Assembly: GCA_003280485.1 (NCBI GenBank)
Contig: QCEU01000005.1
Location: forward strand, 1 to 64,000
Length of the DNA: 64,000 nucleotides
From: Pelagibacteraceae bacterium AG-359-O02
GTDB lineage: Bacteria > Pseudomonadota > Alphaproteobacteria > Pelagibacterales > Pelagibacteraceae
Direction: 5' to 3'
Positions 26,558 through 36,687 of this stretch are shown in pieces; the first letter of the stretch is position 1, and every line of letters starts with the position of its first letter. The position numbers were made by a program, and so were the translations under genes. The notes under the pieces are model-generated. The model was not told where the DNA came from and made no database searches. It saw only the letters and a list, made by a program, of their open reading frames with translations.

Positions 26558-26870
26558 CGCTGATAAACAATCATATACTAGCAAACATATAAACAGTAGA
26601 GAAAACTTTGATAATTTTATGAAACTACTTTTGAAATTTTTGAATATAAAAAAAATTAAAATAAGTGATATTCATAGAATATTTGTCAATTTAGGACCTG
26701 GTAAATTTACCAGTCTCAGAATTTCCTTGTCTGTAGCCAAAGCTATTTGTTTAGCAAATAGTGCGTTTTTAATTGGATTTAAATCGCATGATTTAATTAA
26801 TAAAAATTATAAAAATTTAATAAAATTAGATAAAAATAAAAGTTTGATAAAACCTGTATATTCAAGTTAG
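26505..26870 (+). CDS. tsaB: TsaB-like tRNA t6A factor, half length
   Basis: ASKHA-fold partner of TsaD in threonylcarbamoyladenosine synthesis at A37 of ANN-decoding tRNAs. Only 121 residues, against 200-230 for most TsaB. The N-terminal lobe is recognisable: MINLIIDAANEEIVFVI, then IHRIFVNLGPGKFTSLRISL and VAKAICLAN (family GPGSFTGLRIGL and AKGLA). The C-terminal lobe is absent and the frame ends cleanly 8 bases before fur, with no remnant seen. ATG 26505 gives the canonical start; a TTG at 26460 is unlikely. The rimI gene commonly next to it is missing. Confidence 0.8.
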   Translation: MINLIIDAANEEIVFVIIADKQSYTSKHINSRENFDNFMKLLLKFLNIKKIKISDIHRIFVNLGPGKFTSLRISLSVAKAICLANSAFLIGFKSHDLINKNYKNLIKLDKNKSLIKPVYSS

Positions 26871-26878
26871 AATAAACT

Positions 26879-27304
26879 ATGACTGAAACTATAGAACAAA
26901 TTTGCCTGAAGAAAGGTGTCAAACTTACTGATCAAAGAAAAATAATTGCTAAAGTTTTATCCGAGTCAAAAGAAGTTTATGGTGAGTCTGATCATCCTGA
27001 TGTTGATGAATTATATCAAAGAGTTTCTAAATTAGATTCAAAGATAAGTATTGCTACAGTTTATAGAACAGTTAAGCTTTTTGAGGAATCTGGCATATTG
27101 ACTAAGCACGATTTTAAAGGTGGAAAAGCAAGATATGAAACATTAGTTGAAAGTCATCACGATCATCTTATTGATATTAAATCAGGAGAAATTATTGAGT
27201 TTGTTGATGAAGAAATAGAAAAACTACAAAAAAAAGTTGCAGAAAAGTATGGATATAACTTAGTAGATCATAAATTAGAGCTTTATGGAATTAAAAAAAA
27301 ATAA
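26879..27304 (+). CDS. fur: Ferric uptake regulator family protein (Fur/Mur)
   Basis: Metal-responsive repressor of 141 residues. The N-terminal winged helix has LTDQRKIIAKVL and the recognition helix SKISIATVYRTVKLFEESG. The dimerisation/metal part has HHDHLIDIKSGEIIEF with the conserved His/Glu ligands. No C-terminal CxxC zinc site is present. In alphaproteobacteria the orthologue at this place (before miaB) is often a manganese- or iron-responsive Fur/Mur, so the metal is open. A second Fur-family gene, irr, is at 43012. Confidence 0.95.
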   Translation: MTETIEQICLKKGVKLTDQRKIIAKVLSESKEVYGESDHPDVDELYQRVSKLDSKISIATVYRTVKLFEESGILTKHDFKGGKARYETLVESHHDHLIDIKSGEIIEFVDEEIEKLQKKVAEKYGYNLVDHKLELYGIKKK

Positions 27305-27341
27305 ATGATAGGAAATTAAGAATTTTTTTAAAAGCTAAAAT

Positions 27342-28676
27342 ATGCTGAATAGAAAAATCTTCATAAAAACTTTTGGTTGCCAAATGAATGAGTATGATTC
27401 AAATAGAATCTATGATTCTGTTAGTAAGTTGGGTTTTACAAAGACTTCAAATCAATCTAATGCAGATTGTTATATTTTAAACACGTGTCACATTCGTGAT
27501 AAAGCGAAAGAAAAAGTTTACCATGAAATTGGTAGAGTTAAAAAACTATATAGAGATAAAAAAAAACCAATAATGGTAATTGCAGGTTGTGTTGCACAGG
27601 CTGAAAATGAAGAAATGGTGAAGAGGGAGCCATATATAGATATTATATTAGGTCCTCAATCTTATCACAAAGTTAATGAATTGTTAAAAAATCATATTAC
27701 AAATTTAAAACAAGAGGAAACAGAATTTGATACTATTTCAAAGTTTGGATATTTTGATCAAATAAAAAATAATGATAATAAAATATCTGCTTTTTTAACT
27801 ATTCAAGAGGGATGTGATAAGTTTTGTCATTTTTGTGTAGTGCCATATACAAGAGGACCTGAGTATTCTAGACCATTTTATAAAATCATAGCAGAAGCAG
27901 AACAGTTAATAGAAAACGGTGCAAAAGAAATTACATTCCTTGGTCAAAATGTTAATGCTTACTCATACAAAGAAAACTTTAAAGAGTTTAGAATATCTAA
28001 TCTGATAAAACATTTAGACCAATTTTCAGAATTAGAAAGAATTAGATATACGACTTCGCATCCAAGAGATATGACAGATGATTTAATTGATTGTTATTCT
28101 TATAGTAATAAATTAATGCCATTTGTTCATTTACCCATTCAAAGTGGTTCAAATAAGATGTTAGAGTTAATGAACAGAAAACATACTGTTGATGATTATT
28201 TAAAAGTTTATGAAAGATTAAAGAAAATCAATGCAGAGATAGAATTTTCTAGCGATTTCATTATTGGTTATCCTGGAGAAACTCAAAAGGATTTTGAAGA
28301 CACATTCGAACTGATAAAAAAAATAAAATTTATTAATTCTTTTTCTTTTATTTTTAGTCCTAGACCTGGAACAAAAGCTGCAAAATTAGAAATGATTGAA
28401 AAAAATATTGCCAAAGAGAGACTGACATTAATTCAAGAGGAATTATTTAATAATCAAATACAAATTAATAAATCATTGGAAAATAATACAATTAATGTAC
28501 TTGTTGAAAATAAAATGAAAAAACAAAATAAATTATTTGGAAGAAATAAATATATTTCACCTGTAATTTTTGATGGAAATGAAAATCTTATTGGCAAAGT
28601 TGTAAAAGTTAAAGTTCAAAGTAGTAATCAGAATACTTTATTTGGTCTATTAGATAAAAAAATGGAAGCTGCTTAA
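27342..28676 (+). CDS. miaB: tRNA-2-methylthio-N6-dimethylallyladenosine synthase MiaB
   Basis: Radical-SAM methylthiotransferase acting on i6A37 of tRNAs, 444 residues. The N-terminal UPF0004 domain holds three cluster cysteines (FGCQMN Cys13, NTCHIRD, AGCVAQ). The radical-SAM site is EGCDKFCHFCVVPYTRG, and the C-terminal TRAM domain binds tRNA. It opens the run miaB-phoH-ybeY-lnt-metK, the standard alphaproteobacterial order. The next start is one base after its stop. A MiaA partner is not in the window. Confidence 0.97.
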   Translation: MLNRKIFIKTFGCQMNEYDSNRIYDSVSKLGFTKTSNQSNADCYILNTCHIRDKAKEKVYHEIGRVKKLYRDKKKPIMVIAGCVAQAENEEMVKREPYIDIILGPQSYHKVNELLKNHITNLKQEETEFDTISKFGYFDQIKNNDNKISAFLTIQEGCDKFCHFCVVPYTRGPEYSRPFYKIIAEAEQLIENGAKEITFLGQNVNAYSYKENFKEFRISNLIKHLDQFSELERIRYTTSHPRDMTDDLIDCYSYSNKLMPFVHLPIQSGSNKMLELMNRKHTVDDYLKVYERLKKINAEIEFSSDFIIGYPGETQKDFEDTFELIKKIKFINSFSFIFSPRPGTKAAKLEMIEKNIAKERLTLIQEELFNNQIQINKSLENNTINVLVENKMKKQNKLFGRNKYISPVIFDGNENLIGKVVKVKVQSSNQNTLFGLLDKKMEAA

Positions 28677-28677
28677 A

Positions 28678-29685
28678 TTGAGTAACTTAATAAAAAAAAA
28701 TATTATTTCAGAATTAAAATATGTATATTCTGAAAATAATACTTTAAGTATAATATTTCAAAATAATGATTTGTTACTTGGTGTAGCAGGTGAGTTTAAT
28801 AATAATTTAAAGGAATTAGAGAAAATTACAAACACTAGCTTATATTCTAGAGGGAATTCTATCTTAGTAAAAAGTGATCCAGAAAAAAATAATTTGATCA
28901 AAAATGCTATACAATTTTTGACTGAACAGTTTTTAAATAATGGAACAATTGAAAAAAAAGATATAATTTCTTCCATAAACGAATTTATGATTGACGAAAA
29001 AAATAATACTGAAAAAAAAGTAGAATATATAATCAAAACTCCAAAAAAATCTGTAATACCAAGGTCTGAAAGGCAGAAGGATTATGTGAGAGCTTTAAGA
29101 GAATCTGATATAATTATTTCAGCTGGCCCAGCTGGAACTGGTAAAACTTTTTTAGCAGTTGCCATAGCACTAACAATGTTATTGGACAAAAAAATAGAAA
29201 GAATTATTTTATCAAGACCTGCTGTTGAAGCTGGAGAAAGACTTGGATTTTTACCTGGTGATATGAGAGAGAAAGTTGACCCATATTTAAGACCATTATA
29301 TGATTCTTTGTATGATCTATTAGATTTTGAAAAAATACAAAAAAAAATTGAAGTTGGTGATATTGAAATAGCTCCACTAGCATTCATGAGAGGTAGAACT
29401 TTAAAAAACTCATTTGCAATTCTTGATGAAGCACAAAACGCAACTGATACGCAAATAAAAATGTTTTTAACTAGAATAGGAGAAAATTCAAAGATAGTGA
29501 TCAATGGAGATCCTTCACAAATTGATCTGCCAAATAAATCTGTTTCGGGACTACATAGATCAAAAAAATTGCTTGGACATTTGAAAGAAATATCAGTAGT
29601 TGATTTTGATCATAAAGACGTGGTTAGACATCCACTCGTATCAAAAATTGTTAAGGCATATTCTGATCACAGCTCTAGCGAATGA
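28678..29685 (+). CDS. PhoH-family ATPase
   Basis: PhoH-like P-loop ATPase of 335 residues, usually beside ybeY and linked to RNA metabolism. The Walker A motif is GPAGTGKTFLAVA (about residue 140) and the Walker B motif FAILDEAQNAT. The SRPAVEAGERLGFLPGD segment is a family hallmark, and the N-terminal part includes LYSRGNSILVK. Translation must start at TTG one base after the miaB stop, or further in with loss of the N-terminal domain; TTG is chosen. It overlaps ybeY by four bases (ATGA). Confidence 0.94.
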   Translation: MSNLIKKNIISELKYVYSENNTLSIIFQNNDLLLGVAGEFNNNLKELEKITNTSLYSRGNSILVKSDPEKNNLIKNAIQFLTEQFLNNGTIEKKDIISSINEFMIDEKNNTEKKVEYIIKTPKKSVIPRSERQKDYVRALRESDIIISAGPAGTGKTFLAVAIALTMLLDKKIERIILSRPAVEAGERLGFLPGDMREKVDPYLRPLYDSLYDLLDFEKIQKKIEVGDIEIAPLAFMRGRTLKNSFAILDEAQNATDTQIKMFLTRIGENSKIVINGDPSQIDLPNKSVSGLHRSKKLLGHLKEISVVDFDHKDVVRHPLVSKIVKAYSDHSSSE

Positions 29686-30128
29686 TAAAGGCCAATGTAA
29701 TATCTAGCCATTTAGATTGGAAAAGAATTATAAAAAGGCCAAATGATTATTTAAAAAATAGACTCAAAATATTATCCAATACGCCCTCATTTAAATCAAA
29801 AAAACATGAATTCTCAATACTCTTAACCAATAATAAAGAAATGAAATATTTAAACTTTAAATTTAGAAAAAAAAATAAAACTACAGATGTTTTATCTTTT
29901 CCAACTAACATAAAAGATAAAAAAAAAATATATGTTGGTGATATAGCTATTAGTTATGAAATTATCAAAGAGAGATCAAAAGATACAAATTTCTTTATAG
30001 AGTTTGACAAAATTTGGATACATGGGTATTTACATCTAATTGGTTACGATCATAAGAAATTAAATGACTATAAGAAAATGCTTAAAAAAGAAAAATTAAT
30101 ATTAAAATATTTTAATAAAAAAAATTGA
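29682..30128 (+). CDS. ybeY: Endoribonuclease YbeY
   Basis: Metal-dependent endoribonuclease for 16S rRNA 3' maturation and ribosome quality control, 148 residues. The zinc motif is HGYLHLIGYDHKK (three His), with TDVLSFPT and GDIAISYE upstream. It is sandwiched between phoH (4-base overlap) and lnt (overlap at TTGA). The corC/hlyC gene that often lies between ybeY and lnt is not here. Confidence 0.97.
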   Translation: MIKANVISSHLDWKRIIKRPNDYLKNRLKILSNTPSFKSKKHEFSILLTNNKEMKYLNFKFRKKNKTTDVLSFPTNIKDKKKIYVGDIAISYEIIKERSKDTNFFIEFDKIWIHGYLHLIGYDHKKLNDYKKMLKKEKLILKYFNKKN

Positions 30129-31648
30129 CATTAGTATATAAGAACAAAATTATATTATATCTAATCGTTTTTTCACTTGGTTTAATTTCCTCTTATAGTC
30201 TTCCACCTTATAACTTATTTTATATAAATTTTTTTTCATATTCAATTCTACTGTGGATTTTATTATTTAATTCAAAAGAAAAATTTGTTTCTTTTAAAAT
30301 TGGTTGGATATTTGGTTTTGGATACTTTATTTCCAATTTATATTGGATAACACATTCGCTTACATTTGATGATATTTTTAAACCTCTAATACCATTTGCT
30401 TTAATTTTAATTCCTTTATTTTTAGGATTATTTTACGGCTTTTCGACATTACTTTTTGCATTTTTAAATCCAAAGAAAAATCTTCTATCAATTTTAATAC
30501 TAGGTACTTCTTTTTCGATATTTGAGTATATAAGAAGTTTTATATTAGGAGGTTTTCCCTGGAACTTAATTGCATTTAGTTTTGTTAATTATTTAGAATT
30601 TATCCAGTTACTTTCTATTACTGGAACTTATGCATTTAATTCAATAATTATATTATTATTTTTATTACCAACTACTTTATTTTTTGACATCAAAAAAAAA
30701 ATAAAAATAAGTGTTTTAATTTTTTCTATATTTTTGTGTTTAACAAATTATTTTTGGGGACATCAAAATTTAAGAAAACATAACTTATCAGAAAAACAAG
30801 ATCTGGGATTTACCATTAAGGTAATTTCACCAAAAATAAATATTAATAGATATTTTCAAAATGAAAATCCAAGTGAATTTATCTCCGAATTAATAAATAT
30901 TGCTAGACCAAATTTATTGAACAAAACAATATTTATTTATCCTGAGGGTATTTTATCAAGTATTAACTTTAATGACCTCAAAAAATTTAAAACTCTGTTT
31001 TCAAATAATTTTTCAAAAAATCATACAATTATTTTAGGTATGAGTATGTATGAAAAACAAAAAGTTTATAATTCTCTTTTAGTATTAGACAATGAGCTCA
31101 ATATTTTGGAAAAATATTACAAAAATAAATTAGTACCATTTGGAGAGTTTTTACCATTTGAAAAAATATTAGGTAATTTAGGATTTAAAAAAATTACACA
31201 AGGTTATCTGTCTTTTTCTGCTGGTAATCGCCGAGATCCAATTAAAGTAAATAATTTAAATTTTGTTCCACTAATTTGTTATGAAATTATTTATTCTGGC
31301 AAAATAAATAAGACCAAAGAAAAATATGACTTTATCTTAAATATATCTGAGGATGGGTGGTTTGGTAATTCAATAGGGCCTTATCAGCACTATTCCCACG
31401 CAATTTTTAGATCTATAGAGGAAGGTAAGTCCATAATACGTTCTTCAAACAATGGTATTTCAGCTTTTATAAACCCTAAGGGACAGGTTATTGCTAATAA
31501 TTTAACAACTGATAAGGGATTTATTTCAATCAAAACATTTAAAGTTACTAATAAAACGTTTTTTAGTTCACATGATAATAAGATCTTCTTTTATTTTCTG
31601 TTTATTTATATTAGTTTAATTTTTTTTTTTAAAATACGGGGGAATTAA
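30125..31648 (+). CDS. lnt: Apolipoprotein N-acyltransferase
   Basis: Inner-membrane enzyme that adds the third acyl chain to lipoproteins, 507 residues. The N-terminal half has about six spans. The C-terminal nitrilase-like domain shows the catalytic triad: Glu in IYPEGIL, Lys in [16 protein letters not shown], and Cys in [13 protein letters not shown]. It also has [15 protein letters not shown] and the last span. Translation starts at TTG overlapping the ybeY stop. It ends in TAATG with metK. Substrates encoded in this window include LptE, DUF3576, DolP-like and LptM-like lipoproteins. Confidence 0.95.
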   Translation: MTLVYKNKIILYLIVFSLGLISSYSLPPYNLFYINFFSYSILLWILLFNSKEKFVSFKIGWIFGFGYFISNLYWITHSLTFDDIFKPLIPFALILIPLFLGLFYGFSTLLFAFLNPKKNLLSILILGTSFSIFEYIRSFILGGFPWNLIAFSFVNYLEFIQLLSITGTYAFNSIIILLFLLPTTLFFDIKKKIKISVLIFSIFLCLTNYFWGHQNLRKHNLSEKQDLGFTIKVISPKININRYFQNENPSEFISELINIARPNLLNKTIFIYPEGILSSINFNDLKKFKTLFSNNFSKNHTIILGMSMYEKQKVYNSLLVLDNELNILEKYYKNKLVPFGEFLPFEKILGNLGFKKITQGYLSFSAGNRRDPIKVNNLNFVPLICYEIIYSGKINKTKEKYDFILNISEDGWFGNSIGPYQHYSHAIFRSIEEGKSIIRSSNNGISAFINPKGQVIANNLTTDKGFISIKTFKVTNKTFFSSHDNKIFFYFLFIYISLIFFFKIRGN

Positions 31649-32811
31649 TGAAAAAAAATTTTTTATTTACAAGTGAATCAGTGTCGGAAGGACACCCAGA
31701 TAAAGTTTGTGACAGAATTTCAGATATGGTTGTGGATAGTTTTTTGTCATCCGAACCACAAGCAAGAGTTGCCTGTGAAACATTAACAACAACTAATAAA
31801 GTTGTTTTAGCAGGGGAAGTTAGAGGACCTGAGCTAAAAGAGGAAGAATTAATTTCAAAAGTTAGAAATTGTATAAAAGATATTGGTTATGATCAGGATG
31901 GCTTCTCTTGGAGAGAACAAACTAAAATTGAAACTCACTTACATTCACAATCAGCTGATATTGCAATGGGAGTAGACTCTGCAGGTAACAAAGATGAAGG
32001 TGCCGGTGATCAGGGTATAATGTTTGGGTATGCTTGTAATGAAACAGATGTTTTGATGCCAGCACCAATTCATTATTCACACAAAATTTTAAGATTGATG
32101 GCAGAGGATAGAAAGTCTGGGAAATTAAATGGAATAGAGCCTGATTCAAAAAGTCAAATAACTATTGAATATAGAGATGGTATGCCTTCTGCTGTCACAT
32201 CTGTAGTCATTTCTACACAACATTCAAAAGACGTTAACTTGGCTCAAGTCAAAGAACTTTGTATACCATATATAGAGAGATCTATACCAAAAAACTTGTT
32301 AGGTAGTCTTGATGAAAAAGAGATTTATATTAATCCAACTGGAAACTTCGTAATTGGTGGTCCAGATGGAGACAGTGGTTTAACAGGTAGAAAAATTATT
32401 GTTGATACATATGGCGGAGCCGCACCACATGGAGGAGGTGCATTTTCAGGAAAAGACCCAACAAAAGTAGATAGATCGGCTGCATACGCATCAAGATATT
32501 TAGCTAAAAACGTTGTAGCTTCAAAAATTGCTGATAAATGTTTAATACAACTAGCATATGCAATAGGAGTATCTAAACCGCTATCAATTTATGTAGACTT
32601 GTTTGATAATGATGAGGAGAAAAATCTATACGTAGAAAAACTGATAAAAGAAAATTTTGATTTAAGTCCAAGAGGAATTAGAGAAATGCTTGGTTTAAAT
32701 AAACCTATATATGAAAAAACTGCTGCTTACGGTCACTTTGGCAGAATTCCTGAGGTTGATGGATCATTTTCATGGGAAAAAACTGACAAATCTGGAGTTT
32801 TTAGCAAGTAA
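31648..32811 (+). CDS. metK: S-adenosylmethionine synthetase
   Basis: Makes SAM from methionine and ATP, 387 residues. Motifs are [52 protein letters not shown] and [19 protein letters not shown] (family signature), complete to the C-terminus (FSWEKTD). Its start shares the A of the lnt stop, with GGGGGAA ahead as ribosome binding site. A terminator follows it, separating it from nusA. I looked for a SAM riboswitch and saw no room for one. Confidence 0.98.
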   Translation: MKKNFLFTSESVSEGHPDKVCDRISDMVVDSFLSSEPQARVACETLTTTNKVVLAGEVRGPELKEEELISKVRNCIKDIGYDQDGFSWREQTKIETHLHSQSADIAMGVDSAGNKDEGAGDQGIMFGYACNETDVLMPAPIHYSHKILRLMAEDRKSGKLNGIEPDSKSQITIEYRDGMPSAVTSVVISTQHSKDVNLAQVKELCIPYIERSIPKNLLGSLDEKEIYINPTGNFVIGGPDGDSGLTGRKIIVDTYGGAAPHGGGAFSGKDPTKVDRSAAYASRYLAKNVVASKIADKCLIQLAYAIGVSKPLSIYVDLFDNDEEKNLYVEKLIKENFDLSPRGIREMLGLNKPIYEKTAAYGHFGRIPEVDGSFSWEKTDKSGVFSK

Positions 32812-32867
32812 ATATTGTTGTAAACCTATCAAAAATAACTATATTCCTAGCACATTGTTGAAATTTC

Positions 32868-32894
32868 AAAATGGGCTAAGGCCCATTTTTTTTT
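32868..32894 (+). terminator. Rho-independent terminator after metK
   Basis: Stem AAAATGGGC (32868-32876), loop TAAG, stem GCCCATTTT (32881-32889) running into a T-run to 32894. It lies only 12 bases before the nusA ATG, so nusA expression must come by readthrough or from a start within it; an attenuator role is possible. Confidence 0.85.
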
Positions 32895-32906
32895 GGTACT
32901 ATAAAT

Positions 32907-34460
32907 ATGTTAAATAGAAGAGCCGATAAATTAGAGTTATTAAGGATCGCAGAAGCTGTAGCTTTAGAGAAATCTATAGATATTGAACTAATAATACATT
33001 CTATGGAGACTGGAATAGCTAAAGCAGCTAAATCAAAATTTGGATCAGATAATGAAATTAAAGTACAAATAAATAGAGAAAATGGAGATATAGGAATATT
33101 TAGAAAGTTATTAATTGTTGATAAACCAGAAAATTCAAACATTGAAATTACTTTACAAGATGCAATAAAATTAAATGAATTAAATAGAGATAAAAAAAAT
33201 GGAGATGAAATTCTCCAGCCATTACCATCGTTTGATTTTGGAAGGATCGCAGCACAAACTGCAAAACAAGTTATAAGTTTTAATGTTAGAGAAGCAGAAA
33301 GAGAGAGACAATATAACGATTTTATTGATAAAAAAGATACAATTTTAAGTGGTATTGTAAAAAGATTAGAATTTGGAAACGTAATTGTGGATTTAGGTAG
33401 AACAGAAGCAATAATTCAAAAAAATGAAATGATACCAAGAGAAAATATTAAGGCAGGTGATAGAGTTAAAGCATATTGTTTAGATGTTAGAAGAGAACCA
33501 AGAGGTCAACAAATTTTTTTATCTAGAGCTCACGCAAAATTCATGGACAAACTATTTGTACAAGAAGTGCCTGAAATTTATGATGGCTTGATTGAAATAA
33601 AATCTTCATCAAGAGATCCTGGTAGTAGAGCAAAAATCTGTGTTAAAGCGATAGACACTTCTTTAGATCCCGTCGGAGCTTGTGTTGGTATGAGAGGCAG
33701 TAGAGTTCAAGCTGTTGTAAACGAGCTTCAGGGAGAAAAAATAGATATTGTGAATTGGTCTGAAGATCCTGCTATAGTCGTATCAAATGCTTTATCACCG
33801 GCTGAAGTGCAAAGAGTAAATGTTGATAATGATGCAAAAAAACTTGATGTAATTTTAACAGAGGAAAACTTAAGTAAGGCAATCGGCCGTAGGGGTCAGA
33901 ATGTAAGGCTAGCAACCAAACTATTAAATTATGAAATAAATATAATGACCGAGCAAGAGGACTCAGAAAGAAGACAGTTAGAATTTAAGGAGAAAACGGA
34001 CAATATTGTAAAAAATTTAGAATTAGACGAAACTTTAGGACAACTTTTGGTTGCTGAAGGATTTTCCTCGATTGATGATATAAAAGACAGCTCACCAGAC
34101 GCGCTAGTTAAGATTGAGGGGATTGAGGATGAAACAGCTAAAGAACTTATTAATAGAGCAAAAGAATTTTACGAGAAAGACCAGGAGGAGATTTCAAAAA
34201 GAATAAAAGATCTTGGATTAGAAAATGATCTAATTACTCACGAAGGATTAACGCCTGGAATGTTAGTCACACTGGGAGAACAAAAAATATTAACTTTAAC
34301 TGACTTAGCAGATTTAGCCTCAGATGAACTAACAGGAACGTATGACATGGTAAAAGGTGAAAGAGTAAAAATAAAAGGATACTTAGAGGACTTCGCCCTT
34401 TCAAAGCAAGAATCTGATAATTTAATTATGTCAGCGCGTGATAAAGTTTATAAAGATTGA
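32907..34460 (+). CDS. nusA: Transcription termination/antitermination factor NusA
   Basis: RNA-polymerase-binding elongation factor, 517 residues. The N-terminal RNAP-binding domain begins LELLRIAEAVALEKSID. It is followed by an S1 domain (LSGIVKRLEFGNVIVDLG, near residue 150), two KH domains (GACVGMRGSRVQAVV and AIGRRGQNVRLATKL) and a C-terminal acidic-repeat region with helix-hairpin-helix-like LVKIEGIEDETAKEL. rimP usually precedes nusA but is not present here. It starts directly after the metK terminator. Confidence 0.97.
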   Translation: MLNRRADKLELLRIAEAVALEKSIDIELIIHSMETGIAKAAKSKFGSDNEIKVQINRENGDIGIFRKLLIVDKPENSNIEITLQDAIKLNELNRDKKNGDEILQPLPSFDFGRIAAQTAKQVISFNVREAERERQYNDFIDKKDTILSGIVKRLEFGNVIVDLGRTEAIIQKNEMIPRENIKAGDRVKAYCLDVRREPRGQQIFLSRAHAKFMDKLFVQEVPEIYDGLIEIKSSSRDPGSRAKICVKAIDTSLDPVGACVGMRGSRVQAVVNELQGEKIDIVNWSEDPAIVVSNALSPAEVQRVNVDNDAKKLDVILTEENLSKAIGRRGQNVRLATKLLNYEINIMTEQEDSERRQLEFKEKTDNIVKNLELDETLGQLLVAEGFSSIDDIKDSSPDALVKIEGIEDETAKELINRAKEFYEKDQEEISKRIKDLGLENDLITHEGLTPGMLVTLGEQKILTLTDLADLASDELTGTYDMVKGERVKIKGYLEDFALSKQESDNLIMSARDKVYKD

Positions 34461-34470
34461 GAAATGGAAA

Positions 34471-36687
34471 ATGGAGAAAAAAAAATTAAAGTTATCAATA
34501 TCAGGAAGTTCCAAAAAAACTCTTAATAGTATAGAACTAGCAAAATCTAAATCTAGAAATACTGTTGTAATTGAGAAAAAGAGTTCAAAGTTTACAGGAA
34601 AATCACAATTTTCAAGACAAAATAATAATAACTCTAAAACAATTATTAGTAATTTTTCAAAACCAAATAATTTAACCCGGACACCCACACAACCAAGCTC
34701 TGATTTTGAAAAAAGGAAATTGGCAGAGCAAAGAGCCACAAGAAGATTAAAAGGAGAGTCTATACAAAAAGAAAATAAATCTAATAAAACTTCTGGAAAA
34801 AGAAGAGAGTTAAAATTAACTATTTCAAGAGCTTTGAGTGATGATCATTCTGAAATGAAATCAAGAAGTTTGGCATCTTTAAAGAGAGCTAAACAAAAAG
34901 AAAATAGAAACTTAAATCAAACAGAAAATAAAGAAAACTTTCAACAGATAAAAAGAGAGGTAAATCTTCCTGAAGTAATAACAATCAAAGAGTTAGCAAA
35001 CAGAATGGCAGAACAATCTAGTAGTATTATTAAACACTTATTAAGTATGGGTGTAACTGTAACGATCAACAATACAATCGACGCTGATACAGCAGAATAT
35101 TTAGTTAAAGAATTTGGCCATAATCCCATACGTGAGAAAAAGGTTGAGGATATAATTGAAAAAATAAAAGAAGTTAAATCAGAAAATTTAAAAAATAGAG
35201 CTCCAATTGTTACTGTTATGGGACATGTTGATCATGGTAAAACTTCTGTTTTAGATGTTTTGAGAGAAGCAAATGTAGTTTCGGGAGAGTATGGAGGTAT
35301 TACACAACATATTGGTGCTTATCAAATTAGTCATAATAATAATAAAATTACTTTTATTGATACTCCTGGTCACGCAGCTTTTACAGAGATGAGAGCTAGA
35401 GGTTCGAGACTTACAGATATAGTAATATTAGTAGTTGCGGCAGATGATGGTGTTAAGCCACAAACTATTGAGTCAATAAAACACGCCAAAGCTGCTAAAG
35501 TTCCAATTGTTGTTGCTATAAATAAATGTGATTTACCTGAGGCCGATCCACAAAAAATAAAAAATCAACTCCTAGAATATGAATTAATTGCTGAGGATTT
35601 ATCAGGTGACACTTTAATGGTTGAAATTTCAACAAAAACTAAAAAAAACTTAGATAAATTAGTAGAATCTGTTTTATTACAAGCTGAGTTATTAGATTTA
35701 AAAACAGATTTTGAAACAAATGCTAAAGGTATAGTTTTAGAGTCAAAAATAGACATTGGAAGAGGCCCAGTTGCAAATATAGTTATATCTGCAGGAACTC
35801 TTAAAACTGGAGATTATTTTGTAAGTGGTTTAAAATGGGGAAAAGTAAGAGCTATAATAAATGATAAAGGTAAAAATATTGATGTAGCTGAACCAGCTAC
35901 CCCAATTGAGATAATTGGTATAAATGGTGCAGCTAAATCTGGTGATGATTTCATAGTGCTACCCAATGAAAAAGAAGCTAAATCTTTATGTGAAGCAAGA
36001 GTAGAAGAGTCTAAGGATGACAAAATACCACTTACTTTTGTTACTCAAGATTCAGCTTTTCAGAATTCAGTATCAGAAGAAATAAATATAATAATAAAAT
36101 CTGATGTTCATGGTTCTTCCGAGGCGATTAAAAATGCAATAGATCAAATTAAACATGATGAAGTAAAACCAAAAATACTTCTCTCAGATATTGGCATGGT
36201 AACTGAAACCGATGTAACCTTGGCAAAAGCTTCGAAAGCTGTCTTAATTGCATTTAACGTTAAACCAAGCAAAGAAGCAAAGAAAAGAGCTGAACAAGAA
36301 AAAATTTCTATCTCATCTTTCAATATAATTTATGAGGTATTAGATTTTATTAAAGGAAAGATGAGCGGACTTTTATTGCCTGATGTTGAAGAAAAAATTA
36401 TTGGAACTGCTGAAATACTTGAAATTTTCAAGGTTTCAAAAGTAGGTAAAGTTGCGGGGTCAAAAGTAGTTGAGGGAGAGATAACCCAGAATTCTAGTGC
36501 TAGAGTAATTAGAGATGGGGCTATAATATTTAATGGAAAAATTGGTTCAATTTTTAGAGAAAAAGACCAAACCAAACAGGTTTCTGCAGGTTTAGAATGT
36601 GGAATTACTCTAAAAGATTTCGCCGATTATCAAAAAAAAGATATTATAGAAGTTTATAATTCAACAGTAACTGAGAGAACAATTTAA
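34471..36687 (+). CDS. infB: Translation initiation factor IF-2
   Basis: GTPase that places initiator tRNA on the 30S subunit, 738 residues. A basic, low-complexity N-terminus is followed by the IF2_N helices (EVITIKELANRMAEQSS). The G domain has G1 GHVDHGKTS, G3 DTPGHAAF and G4 NKCD, followed by beta-barrels and the C-terminal fMet-tRNA domain. I start at ATG 34471 (MEKKKLKLSI); GTG at 34438 would overlap nusA by 23 bases. The ylxR gene usually between nusA and infB is absent. Confidence 0.97.
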   Translation: MEKKKLKLSISGSSKKTLNSIELAKSKSRNTVVIEKKSSKFTGKSQFSRQNNNNSKTIISNFSKPNNLTRTPTQPSSDFEKRKLAEQRATRRLKGESIQKENKSNKTSGKRRELKLTISRALSDDHSEMKSRSLASLKRAKQKENRNLNQTENKENFQQIKREVNLPEVITIKELANRMAEQSSSIIKHLLSMGVTVTINNTIDADTAEYLVKEFGHNPIREKKVEDIIEKIKEVKSENLKNRAPIVTVMGHVDHGKTSVLDVLREANVVSGEYGGITQHIGAYQISHNNNKITFIDTPGHAAFTEMRARGSRLTDIVILVVAADDGVKPQTIESIKHAKAAKVPIVVAINKCDLPEADPQKIKNQLLEYELIAEDLSGDTLMVEISTKTKKNLDKLVESVLLQAELLDLKTDFETNAKGIVLESKIDIGRGPVANIVISAGTLKTGDYFVSGLKWGKVRAIINDKGKNIDVAEPATPIEIIGINGAAKSGDDFIVLPNEKEAKSLCEARVEESKDDKIPLTFVTQDSAFQNSVSEEINIIIKSDVHGSSEAIKNAIDQIKHDEVKPKILLSDIGMVTETDVTLAKASKAVLIAFNVKPSKEAKKRAEQEKISISSFNIIYEVLDFIKGKMSGLLLPDVEEKIIGTAEILEIFKVSKVGKVAGSKVVEGEITQNSSARVIRDGAIIFNGKIGSIFREKDQTKQVSAGLECGITLKDFADYQKKDIIEVYNSTVTERTI

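Noticed and set aside
31600..31650. SAM riboswitch upstream of metK
   Set aside because: metK starts within the lnt stop codon; there is no leader, and no SAM-II or SAM-V-like pseudoknot could be recognised.
34438..34470. GTG start for infB overlapping nusA
   Set aside because: The extra 11 residues are the reading of the nusA end and a spacer; ATG 34471 gives the typical basic N-terminus.
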